Below are positions 1 through 6,507 of a stretch of 64,000 bases of DNA, piece after piece. The stretch is from an uncultured bacterium (GTDB lineage Bacteria > Bacillota_I > Bacilli_A > RF39 > UBA660): NCBI GenBank assembly GCA_947169285.1, contig CAMVPB010000004.1, positions 17,267-81,266 of the forward strand. Reading direction: 5' to 3'. Within the stretch, counting starts at the first letter, position 1. The number at the start of each line of letters is the position of its first letter. Made by a program: the position numbers and the translations under genes. The notes beneath the pieces are model-generated. The model did no database searches. It was given only the letters and a program-made list of their open reading frames with translations, and was not told the origin of the DNA.

Positions 1-281
1 ACTAACGGTGAGGTAATACTGATTCGACCTTGTTTATCGAATTCACAAACAGTAGCGCCGCTTAAGAAAAATCTCATAAAATTTCTAGCGTCCTTTTTGG
101 TAAAAGATAAAGATTTTAATTTATTAATGATATTATTCCACTCGTTCACTGAATAAATAAATATACATTTATCAAGTCCACGAGTAATTATAAATTGTTC
201 TCCTAATTCACTTCTAAATTTAGAAGGAATTATTAGTCTCCCTTTATCATCAATATTATGATGATATTCACCAATAAACAT
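1..281 (-). CDS. mraZ: MraZ transcriptional regulator (partial, cut by window edge)
   Basis: Reading the minus strand from the ATG at 281 gives an open frame of 93 codons that runs off the window edge. It begins [20 protein letters not shown], the typical MraZ start with the first SpoVT/AbrB-like DNA-binding repeat. A second repeat ([10 protein letters not shown]) is visible near the edge. The family is usually about 140 residues, so roughly a third is missing. MraZ is a DNA-binding regulator of the division and cell-wall (dcw) operon that it normally heads, so rsmH and ftsL would be expected beyond position 1. Three 10-bp repeats directly upstream look like its own operator. Confidence 0.95.
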   Translation of the reverse strand, partial: MFIGEYHHNIDDKGRLIIPSKFRSELGEQFIITRGLDKCIFIYSVNEWNNIINKLKSLSFTKKDARNFMRFFLSGATVCEFDKQGRISITSPL

Positions 282-290
282 TTCAAATCC

Positions 291-320
291 CCCACTTTCT
301 ACCACTTTCTACCACTGTCT
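291..320 (-). promoter_or_regulatory. MraZ operator: three 10-bp direct repeats
   Basis: On the minus strand, just upstream of mraZ, three head-to-tail 10-bp units occur: AGACAGTGGT, AGAAAGTGGT and AGAAAGTGGG. MraZ is known to bind short GTGG/TGGG-type direct repeats at helical spacing, and AAAGTG-type repeats in Mollicutes. Location, number and 10-bp period all fit autoregulation of the dcw operon. A TATAAA-like -10 lies slightly further upstream (about 328-335). Confidence 0.8.
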
Positions 321-340
321 ACATATATTTTATAACAAGC

Positions 341-389
341 AAAAAAAAATGTAAATATTTTTTTTACATTTTTTTAAATATTTACATTT
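341..389 (-). terminator. Rho-independent terminator after rpmF
   Basis: The arms at 376-389 and 347-360 form a perfect 14-bp stem (AAATGTAAATATTT and its complement) with a 15-nt loop. The stem is followed on the minus strand by a long T run (A run at 341-349). It ends the yceD-rpmF transcript before the mraZ promoter. Confidence 0.85.
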
Positions 390-399
390 ACTTTATACT

Positions 400-630
400 T
401 TATTTATTTTCTTTCTTTTCTTCTGATTTTTCTTCTTTGCCTAAAACATCTTTTCCTTTGTAGTAACCGCAATTAGTACAAGCTCTATGAGGAGCAATAG
501 GACTATTACAATTAGGACAAGTAGTAATAGTAGGTGCTTCTTTCTTTAAATGTGTTCTTCTAAGTCTTTTTCTAGTCTTACTAATTCTTCTAGCTGGTAA
601 TGCACCAAATAATTGAATATCTAATCTCAT
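400..630 (-). CDS. rpmF: 50S ribosomal protein L32
   Basis: This 76-residue protein is a structural component of the large ribosomal subunit. The core ALPARRISKTRKRLRRTHL matches the conserved basic L32 N-terminus, and CPNC at about 38-41 with CTNCGYYKG at about 51-59 supplies the four zinc-binding cysteines. It follows yceD by two bases, the widespread yceD-rpmF order. The ATG at 630 has a good ribosome binding site (AGGAAT, 5 nt away), so translation probably begins there. That adds about eight residues (MRLDIQLFG) before the usual family start, and a Lys/Glu-rich tail extends the C-terminus. Confidence 0.95.
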   Translation of the reverse strand: MRLDIQLFGALPARRISKTRKRLRRTHLKKEAPTITTCPNCNSPIAPHRACTNCGYYKGKDVLGKEEKSEEKKENK

Positions 631-632
631 TT

Positions 633-1115
633 TTATTCCTCCATCTCTAATAGTTCTTTTAGATCACTTAACTTGTTATTTTTTAAATCTTCTTCACTAG
701 TTAAGCACCATCCATCCCCTTCTGTTTTAATCTTAGCATTGTCTTTTACGACTCTACTTGGGATTTCCAGTACAATATTTTCCCACAAAATTGGTAAAAT
801 ATCAAGTGTATTTGCTATAATTTTATAATTTTTTTCAAAATTATTATCAAAACCGATATTTTGATCAATATTAAATTCAAACGGATAATCTACATCTTCA
901 AGAGATAAAGCACAAGGTAAAATCATTTTTCCTTTAACAATTGCATTTAAATTAAAAATATTGTCACCAATCCGCTTAATGCTTCCTTGGACCAAAACTT
1001 TATCTAACTTTCTTATATCAGTATTTTTATAATATTCATCAGGAATTTCAATTATTTCATTTATTTCAACAAAATTTTCCTTATTGCTTATTAATGGTAA
1101 TAAATTTATAATCAT
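633..1115 (-). CDS. yceD: YceD/DUF177 family protein (23S rRNA accumulation)
   Basis: A protein of about 160 residues of the DUF177/YceD family, linked in other bacteria to 23S rRNA accumulation and almost always found directly before rpmF, as here. Family traits visible are the central LPCALSLEDVDYPFEF stretch (one Cys of the usual CxxC pair is replaced), the acidic C-terminal half and a W-C motif near the end. The frame extends to a GTG at 1124, but that codon overlaps the AGGAG ribosome binding site. The ATG at 1115 lies 8 nt after AGGAG and is the better start. Confidence 0.85.
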   Translation of the reverse strand: MIINLLPLISNKENFVEINEIIEIPDEYYKNTDIRKLDKVLVQGSIKRIGDNIFNLNAIVKGKMILPCALSLEDVDYPFEFNIDQNIGFDNNFEKNYKIIANTLDILPILWENIVLEIPSRVVKDNAKIKTEGDGWCLTSEEDLKNNKLSDLKELLEMEE

Positions 1116-1134
1116 ATAAATCACTCCTAATAAT

Positions 1135-1164
1135 ATTATACTATATTTATATATATATCTTCAA
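1135..1164 (-). promoter_or_regulatory. Predicted sigma-A promoter for yceD-rpmF
   Basis: On the minus strand TTGAAG (1164-1159) and TATAAT (1140-1135) are separated by 18 bp. They lie about 20 bp upstream of the yceD start. Spacing and hexamers fit a vegetative promoter. Confidence 0.6.
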
Positions 1165-1169
1165 GTCTG

Positions 1170-1316
1170 CTAAGCACAATGAATTGTTGCATTATAAGTG
1201 TTATTACTTCCAACAACATTTAAATTATTCATCCTAAATACACATAATAATGTAACTAAAATTATTATTATATAAAATAGTATAACTCCTTTATCGGTTT
1301 TAATTGTTTTTAACAT
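1170..1316 (-). CDS. Small single-span membrane protein divergent from lexA
   Basis: This 48-residue protein has the ATG at 1316, preceded by a strong GGAG ribosome binding site. A short basic N-terminus (MLKTIKTDKG) is followed by one hydrophobic span (about residues 11-29) and a polar tail with a cysteine near the end, probably outside the cell. The longer frame back to 1457 runs into lexA and is not credible. It is transcribed divergently from lexA, and a LexA-like box lies between its predicted -35 (TTGACA) and -10. In Bacillus and Listeria the lexA-divergent gene is yneA, an SOS-induced membrane cell-division inhibitor. This protein has the same position and topology but no LysM domain. 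An SOS role is inferred from position and operator only. Confidence 0.7.
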   Translation of the reverse strand: MLKTIKTDKGVILFYIIIILVTLLCVFRMNNLNVVGSNNTYNATIHCA

Positions 1317-1341
1317 AATAATCACTCCTTTTTCTAAATTA

Positions 1342-1418
1342 AATTTAACACAAACATTTATTTGTGTCAATAAAGAATTAAACAAATGTTTGACAATTTT
1401 ACATTTTAGTGTTAACAT
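1342..1418. promoter_or_regulatory. Divergent lexA/small-protein promoters with two LexA-type boxes
   Basis: For lexA on plus: TTGACA (1390-1395), 17 bp, TAACAT (1413-1418). For the small gene on minus: TTGACA (1370-1365), 17 bp, TAAATT (1347-1342). Box 1 is a 20-bp near-palindrome at 1348-1367 with core AAAC-N4-ATTTG, lying between the minus-strand -35 and -10. Box 2, AAAC-AAAT-GTTTG at 1380-1392, overlaps the lexA -35. Both resemble the Gram-positive LexA operator GAAC-N4-GTTC with AT-shifted arms. Confidence 0.7.
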
Positions 1419-1441
1419 ATATTTAGAAGGTTGGTGATTAT

Positions 1442-2059
1442 GTGGAAAAATTGACAATTAAGCAAGAAGAAGTTCTAACAGTTATCAAAAAATATATTGC
1501 TAAAAACGGATATGCCCCTACTGTAAGAGAAATATGCTCTGAATTAAATTTGAGTAGTCCAGCTACAGTATTTGTTCATTTAAAGCATTTAATTAATAAG
1601 GGGTATTTGTCTCAAACAAATTCTAAATTTAGAACTCTTGAAGTAAAGGTACCTAATGAATATTTAGAAAAAAATGATGATGTTGTAAACATCCCACTAT
1701 TAGGTAAAATTGCAGCTGGGAATCCTATTGAAGCTATTGAACATCCTGATGAATATTTACCACTTCCAGCTTATATGATTCCAAAGAATAAAGAAGTATT
1801 TTCTCTTCTAATTCAAGGTGAAAGTATGATAAATGTAGGAATATATAATGGTGATAATGTAATAGTAGAAAAAACAAATACCGCAAAGAATGGAGATTTA
1901 GTTGTTGCTCTTAATGAAAACAATGAAGCAACATTAAAAACTTTTTATAAAGAAGATGGATATTTTAGATTACAGCCGGAAAACGATACGATGCCACCAA
2001 TTATTTTAAAGGAAGTAACAATACTCGGAAAAGCAATAGGACTTTATAGAAAATTATAA
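1442..2059 (+). CDS. lexA: LexA SOS repressor / autoprotease
   Basis: A 205-residue repressor of the DNA-damage response. The N-terminal winged helix-turn-helix (about 1-65, with YAPTVREICSELNLSSPATV) is followed by a linker holding the Ala92-Gly93 cleavage site (KIAAGNPIEA). The S24 peptidase domain carries the catalytic Ser128 (QGESMI) and Lys166 (ATLKTFY). Length is normal. Translation starts at a GTG (1442), preceded by AGAAGG; an overlapping ATG at 1439 is out of frame and stops at once. Operators in the upstream gap indicate autoregulation and co-control of the divergent small membrane protein. Confidence 0.97.
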   Translation: MEKLTIKQEEVLTVIKKYIAKNGYAPTVREICSELNLSSPATVFVHLKHLINKGYLSQTNSKFRTLEVKVPNEYLEKNDDVVNIPLLGKIAAGNPIEAIEHPDEYLPLPAYMIPKNKEVFSLLIQGESMINVGIYNGDNVIVEKTNTAKNGDLVVALNENNEATLKTFYKEDGYFRLQPENDTMPPIILKEVTILGKAIGLYRKL

Positions 2060-2068
2060 AAATTAAAA

Positions 2069-2099
2069 AAAACAAATCAAATTTTAATTGATTTGTTTT
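2069..2099. terminator. Bidirectional terminator between lexA and rhomboid gene
   Basis: A 12-bp perfect stem (AAAACAAATCAA at 2069-2080 with its complement at 2088-2099), a 7-nt loop, an A run before and a T run after. It overlaps the last codons of the converging rhomboid gene. Confidence 0.8.
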
Positions 2100-3255
2100 A
2101 TTTTATAAAAATCATATAAGACATAAATAGTATTAATAATATTAAAACTATTAATGAATTTATATTCAGTCTTTTTTCTTTACCACTAACTCCTAAAACT
2201 ATTGTAGTAAGTATTCCAGCAATTAATCCACCAATATGCGCTGATATATCTATACCAGAAATAAAAAGGCCTAAGCACAAATTAATTATCAACACCGGAA
2301 TTAATGAACTTTTTAAAAAGTTTCCTAATGTTGCTCTATAATTATACGCAAAACATAACAATGCTCCAAACAATCCAAATATTGCTCCTGAAGCACCGAT
2401 ACTAATAGAATTTGAAGACATAAATACATTTGAAAATAAGCTTCCCATTACTCCACTTAAAAAGTAAATTATTAAAAATTTTTTTCTTCCATAATATCTT
2501 TCAACTTGTGACCCAACAACGTATAAAGCATACATATTAAAAAATATATGAAATATATCTGCATGTAAGAACATACTTGTAATAAGTCTATAAAGTCCAA
2601 CATAACCTTGTGATTGAATTAATTTGTAATTGTTAGAACCATAATATGTAATTAAAGTATTTAACTCTGGTTTAAACATTAATGAAAGAAAGCAAATTAA
2701 ATATATTAAAACATTTACAAAAATTAGTACATAAGTTCCAAGTGGTTTTTTTGGTTGAAATATTCTATCCATTTTTTGCTCATCTTTAAATGTTTTTTCA
2801 TTTAATTCATTCGTTAACTTTACGAATTCATTAATATCAGATTTTTTAGTATCTAATTTTTCTTTAATACTTGGAAACACTTGATTAAGAGATTTATTTT
2901 TCTTTAAGTCACTTATTTTATTAACTTTTAAAGTGAATATATTTTTATCATTTGTAACTTTTACATCTTCATTGGTATCAATCAACAAATTCAACATATT
3001 TGTTTTAAAAGACAATGTTTTTCTTCCAATATTTTTTCTAATTACATTTGCTTTATATAAATCATTATCATACTGTATTTTATTATGTATATAGTTTATA
3101 TTTATTCTAATTAATTTAGGATCTTTATCAAAATTTTCAAGCCATATTTCATTTTGAACACCTTTTAATATAATTGGTTTGTAATTTTCTTCAGTAACAA
3201 AGAAATGAAGAATTTTCATAACAATATCATCTTTTTTATTTATTATTAATTCCAT
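2098..3255 (-). CDS. Rhomboid family intramembrane serine protease
   Basis: A 385-residue membrane protease that cleaves transmembrane helices. The rhomboid core (about 180-385) has the HADIFHIFFN loop (His231, His236, Asn240), the catalytic GASG serine (Ser289) and the partner histidine in SAHIGG (His340). About 170 soluble residues precede the core, ending in a charged coil. They resemble the N-terminal cytosolic domain of the B. subtilis rhomboid GluP (YqgP), but the C-terminal TPR repeats of GluP are absent. It stands alone between lexA and tspO with its own promoter region (TATAAT in the gap at 3256-3319). Substrates are unknown. Confidence 0.92.
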   Translation of the reverse strand: MELIINKKDDIVMKILHFFVTEENYKPIILKGVQNEIWLENFDKDPKLIRININYIHNKIQYDNDLYKANVIRKNIGRKTLSFKTNMLNLLIDTNEDVKVTNDKNIFTLKVNKISDLKKNKSLNQVFPSIKEKLDTKKSDINEFVKLTNELNEKTFKDEQKMDRIFQPKKPLGTYVLIFVNVLIYLICFLSLMFKPELNTLITYYGSNNYKLIQSQGYVGLYRLITSMFLHADIFHIFFNMYALYVVGSQVERYYGRKKFLIIYFLSGVMGSLFSNVFMSSNSISIGASGAIFGLFGALLCFAYNYRATLGNFLKSSLIPVLIINLCLGLFISGIDISAHIGGLIAGILTTIVLGVSGKEKRLNINSLIVLILLILFMSYMIFIK

Positions 3256-3328
3256 TTGTATTCCTCTTTCTAAAAATCATTAATAATATTATAGTATTTT
3301 TCATAAAATTAGTAAAGAGGTGGATATT

Positions 3329-3796
3329 TTGAAAGATAAATTAAAAATAGTTTTAAAGTTTTTGCTAATTTTACTTCCTTGGTTAATAAGTGGAATCATA
3401 TTTCCTTATAACAAAGATTTTTATGAAACATTAAAAATTCCTTCTTTTGCTTTACCGGGTATAGTAATAGGAATCACTTGGTTAATATTGTATGTACTAA
3501 TATCTATTAGTATTTATATTATTTCAGGAAAAACAAATATTTTAAAAAGCAAAGATTACTTATATGTACTTATTACCAACTATTTAGCTAATCAATTATT
3601 TTCCTTTGCATTTTTCTATCTTATGAGTCCTTTTTTAGCATTCGTAATGACAGCTATAACATTTATAAGTTCAATATTTTTATTCGTTGAAACTAGAAAC
3701 ATAAATAAAAAGGCATCATATTTCTTGATACCTTATACAGCATTTTCTGCTTATGCTTTAATAGTCTCTCTTAGTGTATATATCATGAATTTTTAA
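3329..3796 (+). CDS. tspO: TspO/MBR family membrane protein
   Basis: A protein of about 155 residues with five predicted membrane spans. It carries TspO/MBR family features: the first-helix W-x-x-S-G-x-I-F-P motif and the KIPSFALPGIVIGITWLILY segment typical of the porphyrin/sterol-binding fold. TspO proteins bind tetrapyrroles and other hydrophobic ligands; the role here is open. The frame extends to a GTG at 3320, but AGAGGTGG, the likely ribosome binding site, covers it. A TTG at 3329 with 5-8 nt spacing is the probable start. The end overlaps rluD convergently by 14 bp. Confidence 0.82.
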   Translation: MKDKLKIVLKFLLILLPWLISGIIFPYNKDFYETLKIPSFALPGIVIGITWLILYVLISISIYIISGKTNILKSKDYLYVLITNYLANQLFSFAFFYLMSPFLAFVMTAITFISSIFLFVETRNINKKASYFLIPYTAFSAYALIVSLSVYIMNF

Positions 3797-4673
3797 GAGT
3801 ATTCAATATATCAACAAATTCTTGCTCTAAAGGACATTCAAACTCCATAAACTCTTTTGTTATTGGATGAGTAAAGCCTATATAGTATGCATGTAGCATT
3901 TGCCCATAATTATTTATAGGTTTAATTTTACTATATACTTGATCATTAACAACCGGATGATTAATATAAGCCATGTGTACTCTTATTTGATGAGTACGCC
4001 CCGTTTCAAGAACTAATTCAACTAATGTATAATTCTTAAATCTTTCTTTAACAGTAAAATTAGTAACAGCTTTTTTACTGTTTTTATCTGTCACAGACAT
4101 TTTCTTTCTATCTATAGCACTTCTTCCAATCGGAGCATCTATTTTACCATTACTCTCATCTATTATTCCATAAACTAATGCTAAATATTTTCTTTTAACT
4201 CTTTTATGTTTAAAATCATCTGCAAGTATTCTATGAACTTCATTAGTTTTAGAAACTAACAATAATCCACTTGTATCTTTATCAATCCTATGAACTATAC
4301 CCGGTCTCATTTCTCCGTTTATATTACTTAAATTTTTAGTATGGTACATCAAAGCGTTAACTAATGTGCCATGATAATTTCCTGGTGCTGGATGAACTAC
4401 CATTCCACTCGGTTTATTAACAACCATTAAATATTCATCTTCATAATAAATATCAAGTGGTATGTTTTCAGGTATTATATTATTATCTATTTTTAAATTT
4501 CCTATAAAAATATCATCTTTTGATTTTAATAAATATCCGGGTTTAACTTTACAATCATTTACTAAAATATTACCAGCTTTAATATGATTAGTAACAAAAC
4601 TCCTACTTTCATTTAAATAAGAAGTTAAAACTTGATCTAATCTATTATTTATCCAATTTTCTTTTACTTTCAT
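3783..4673 (-). CDS. rluD: RluD-type 23S rRNA pseudouridine synthase
   Basis: A 296-residue RluA/RluD family enzyme that converts uridines in 23S rRNA to pseudouridine. An S4 RNA-binding domain covers about 10-70. The catalytic domain holds VVNKPSGMVVHPAPG (about 84-98) and the HRIDKDTSGLLLV motif with the catalytic Asp131. GRTHQIRVHMAYI and HA(Y) elements follow, as in the family. The GTG at 4682 lies inside the AGGTG ribosome binding site, so the ATG at 4673 is preferred. It overlaps lspA by 29 bp, the usual lspA-rluD pairing of Bacillota. Confidence 0.95.
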   Translation of the reverse strand: MKVKENWINNRLDQVLTSYLNESRSFVTNHIKAGNILVNDCKVKPGYLLKSKDDIFIGNLKIDNNIIPENIPLDIYYEDEYLMVVNKPSGMVVHPAPGNYHGTLVNALMYHTKNLSNINGEMRPGIVHRIDKDTSGLLLVSKTNEVHRILADDFKHKRVKRKYLALVYGIIDESNGKIDAPIGRSAIDRKKMSVTDKNSKKAVTNFTVKERFKNYTLVELVLETGRTHQIRVHMAYINHPVVNDQVYSKIKPINNYGQMLHAYYIGFTHPITKEFMEFECPLEQEFVDILNTLKNS

Positions 4674-5121
4674 CTTTATCACCTACCAAACAATAAATAG
4701 TAAATATCATAACACCTATAACTATAAAAGAATCTGCTATGTTAAATACAGGTTCAAATATTTTAAAACTTATAAAATCTCTTACATATCCTAAAAACAA
4801 TCTATCTATGAAATTTCCAATTATACCACTTATTATCAAAACTAATGATATTGAATAATTTTTATTATTTTTATATTTGAAAAGTTCATATATTAAATAA
4901 AATAAAGCAATTATTGTTATTATTATAAAGAACGCTCTTTTACCTTCTAATATACCAAAAGCTGCACCATAGTTTTTTATATATGTAAAACTTAAAAATT
5001 TAGGAATTATTATAATACTATTAATTTTTTTAAGATAATTAAATATTAATATCTTACTAATCTGATCAATTAACACAAGCAAAATAATACTTAAGATTAA
5101 AAATATATTTTTCTTTTTCAT
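4645..5121 (-). CDS. lspA: Lipoprotein signal peptidase (signal peptidase II)
   Basis: A 158-residue inner-membrane aspartic peptidase that removes signal peptides from diacylated prolipoproteins. Four hydrophobic spans are visible. The family motifs are DQISK (19-23), NYGAAFGIL (50-58), GNFIDR with catalytic Asp106, and FNIADS with catalytic Asp130. A TTG at 5166 extends the frame but lacks a binding site and lies within ylmC; the ATG at 5121 gives the normal family length, though its ribosome binding site is weak, suggesting coupled translation. Its expected clients here include the YerB-like lipoprotein at 23-24 kb. Confidence 0.95.
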   Translation of the reverse strand: MKKKNIFLILSIILLVLIDQISKILIFNYLKKINSIIIIPKFLSFTYIKNYGAAFGILEGKRAFFIIITIIALFYLIYELFKYKNNKNYSISLVLIISGIIGNFIDRLFLGYVRDFISFKIFEPVFNIADSFIVIGVMIFTIYCLVGDKDESKRKLDK

Positions 5122-5149
5122 GAATTTATAATAACATAAAAAAAAGATA

Positions 5150-5380
5150 TTATCTAGGTGTATCAACTAAAATAACATCTTCTCCTATTTTTTTAATTTG
5201 ATTAAAACTAATTAGTATATCGCCTTCACTGGTGAATAAACTTTTTATACTTTTTCTTTCTACAAGTAAATTTTTTAAAGTCCCATTATTTATCTCTATT
5301 TCAGCATCTATTATTTTTCCTAACTTCTTCCCATCCTTTAAAAGTATTATATCTTTTTTTTGCATATCAGATAGTCTCAT
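5150..5380 (-). CDS. ylmC: YlmC/YmxH-type PRC-barrel sporulation protein
   Basis: A 76-residue PRC-barrel protein beginning MRLSDMQKKDIILLKDGKKL, as in the YlmC/YmxH family. A glycine-rich KLGKIIDAEIEI strand pair and a C-terminal DVILVD follow. In B. subtilis ylmC lies downstream of sigG, and it sits just after sigG here too, 40 bp away with no terminator between. A sporulation-associated role is assumed from family and position; the biochemical function is unknown. Confidence 0.8.
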   Translation of the reverse strand: MRLSDMQKKDIILLKDGKKLGKIIDAEIEINNGTLKNLLVERKSIKSLFTSEGDILISFNQIKKIGEDVILVDTPR

Positions 5381-5420
5381 GATACCACCTGATAAAGTAT
5401 ATGTTATATGTTAAAATTTA

Positions 5421-6194
5421 TTATGAAGAAAGCCTTCTAATATTATTAATTGCATTTTTTTCAAGCCTTGATACTTGAGCCTGAGATATACCTATCTCAG
5501 ATGCTATTTCCATTTGCGTTTTACCTATTACATATCTATTTATTAATATATCTTTTTCCCTTTGTTTAAGTTTATTTAATGCTTTTCTTAAATTCAATAT
5601 CTCATCCACATTAGGATTTTCTTTTTTATCCTCTAATTGATCAAGCAAATATATCTCATCTTCACCATCACTATATATTGGATCGAATATACTCATTGGT
5701 TCTTTTAAACTCATATAAGCGCTAGATATTTCATATTCAGGGATTCCTAAATATTTAACAATTTCATCTGTTGATGGTTCTCTACCATTTTGAACAACAA
5801 AGTCATCCTTAAATTTAATGATTTTATATGCTGTTTCTTTTATACTCCTACTTATTCTAACAGCATTATTGTCTCTTATATATCTTTTTATTTCACCGTC
5901 TATCATTGGAACAGAATAAGTACTAAATTTTACATCATATGATAAATCAAAATTATCTATTGCTTTTATTAAACCAACACATCCTATTTGAAATAAATCA
6001 TCTAAATTATCAACCTTACTTTGATACTTTTTTAATATAGATAATACTAATTTTAAATTTCCATAAACAAGTAATTCTTTAACACTTTGATCTCCATTTT
6101 GATATGCTTTAAATAGTTTAATCATTTCATCATTTTTCAAAGTCCTTAAATTGCTTGTATCAATGCCACATATTTCAACTTTATACTTTGCCAT
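5421..6194 (-). CDS. sigG: RNA polymerase sporulation sigma factor SigG
   Basis: A 257-residue sigma-70 family factor that drives late forespore transcription. It begins with the SigG-specific KVEICGIDTSNL tag. Region 2 follows (DDLFQIGCVGLIKAIDNFD and KFSTYSVPMIDGEIKRYIRD), then region 3 with SISRSIKETAY-type sequence, and region 4 with the helix-turn-helix MEIASEIGISQAQVSRLEK. Length is normal. The ATG lies in the 3' arm of a perfect 9-bp RNA hairpin with the ribosome binding site in its loop, pointing to translational restraint. It follows two unknown genes and sigE, a looser version of the spoIIGA-sigE-sigG block of Bacillus. Confidence 0.96.
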   Translation of the reverse strand: MAKYKVEICGIDTSNLRTLKNDEMIKLFKAYQNGDQSVKELLVYGNLKLVLSILKKYQSKVDNLDDLFQIGCVGLIKAIDNFDLSYDVKFSTYSVPMIDGEIKRYIRDNNAVRISRSIKETAYKIIKFKDDFVVQNGREPSTDEIVKYLGIPEYEISSAYMSLKEPMSIFDPIYSDGEDEIYLLDQLEDKKENPNVDEILNLRKALNKLKQREKDILINRYVIGKTQMEIASEIGISQAQVSRLEKNAINNIRRLSS

Positions 6195-6218
6195 AACAAT
6201 CCTTTCAAAATTGTTATG
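6192..6218 (-). promoter_or_regulatory. Hairpin sequestering the sigG start codon
   Basis: In the mRNA, CAUAACAAU (6218-6210) pairs perfectly with AUUGUUAUG (6200-6192), closing a 9-nt loop, UUUGAAAGG. The loop carries the Shine-Dalgarno GAAAGG, and the last three bases of the 3' arm are the sigG AUG. Such a structure should lower initiation. A leader hairpin that damps sigG translation has been reported for B. subtilis. Confidence 0.75.
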
Positions 6219-6241
6219 ATATTTTTTTAATTTTATTAAAC

Positions 6242-6268
6242 AAAAAAAGCAAATATTTTTATATTTGC
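6242..6268 (-). terminator. Rho-independent terminator upstream of sigG
   Basis: A 7-bp stem (GCAAATA with TATTTGC) is followed on the minus strand by seven T residues. It ends the transcript of the two unknown genes, so sigG likely has its own promoter in the 6195-6241 gap. Confidence 0.75.
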
Positions 6269-6269
6269 C

Positions 6270-6506
6270 TTAAGATATATGTTTTAAAATAGTAATCATT
6301 ATTTCTTTATCTTCAACTATATCAACATATGATTTATCATCTTCTTTTATTTCTTTTAAAAATGTTAAATTCTTATCAAAATCTTCACCATCATTAAATA
6401 TTTCACTAGTTACATAGTAAGTATCACCTTTGTACACAACTTGCCTTATAACCAAATATTCTTTTCCATTAGAAAGTTCAATAACTTGATTTGTCCTATT
6501 CTCCAT
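6270..6506 (-). CDS. Small DUF1292/YrzB-like protein
   Basis: A 78-residue acidic protein starting at the ATG at 6506 (MENRTNQVIELSNGKEYLV). The strand pattern (a short glycine turn, then EYLVIRQVVYKGDTYYVTSE and an acidic end) resembles the small DUF1292/YrzB proteins of Bacillota, but the resemblance is by eye only. It starts one base after the preceding acidic-protein gene and is followed by a terminator, so the two form an operon between sigE and sigG. Function unknown. Confidence 0.6.
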   Translation of the reverse strand: MENRTNQVIELSNGKEYLVIRQVVYKGDTYYVTSEIFNDGEDFDKNLTFLKEIKEDDKSYVDIVEDKEIMITILKHIS

Positions 6507-6507
6507 A

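Noticed and set aside
1317..1457. N-terminal extension of the small membrane protein into lexA (95 residues in total)
   Set aside because: It would overlap the lexA start and both promoters; the ATG at 1316 has a strong ribosome binding site and the segment upstream is non-protein-like.
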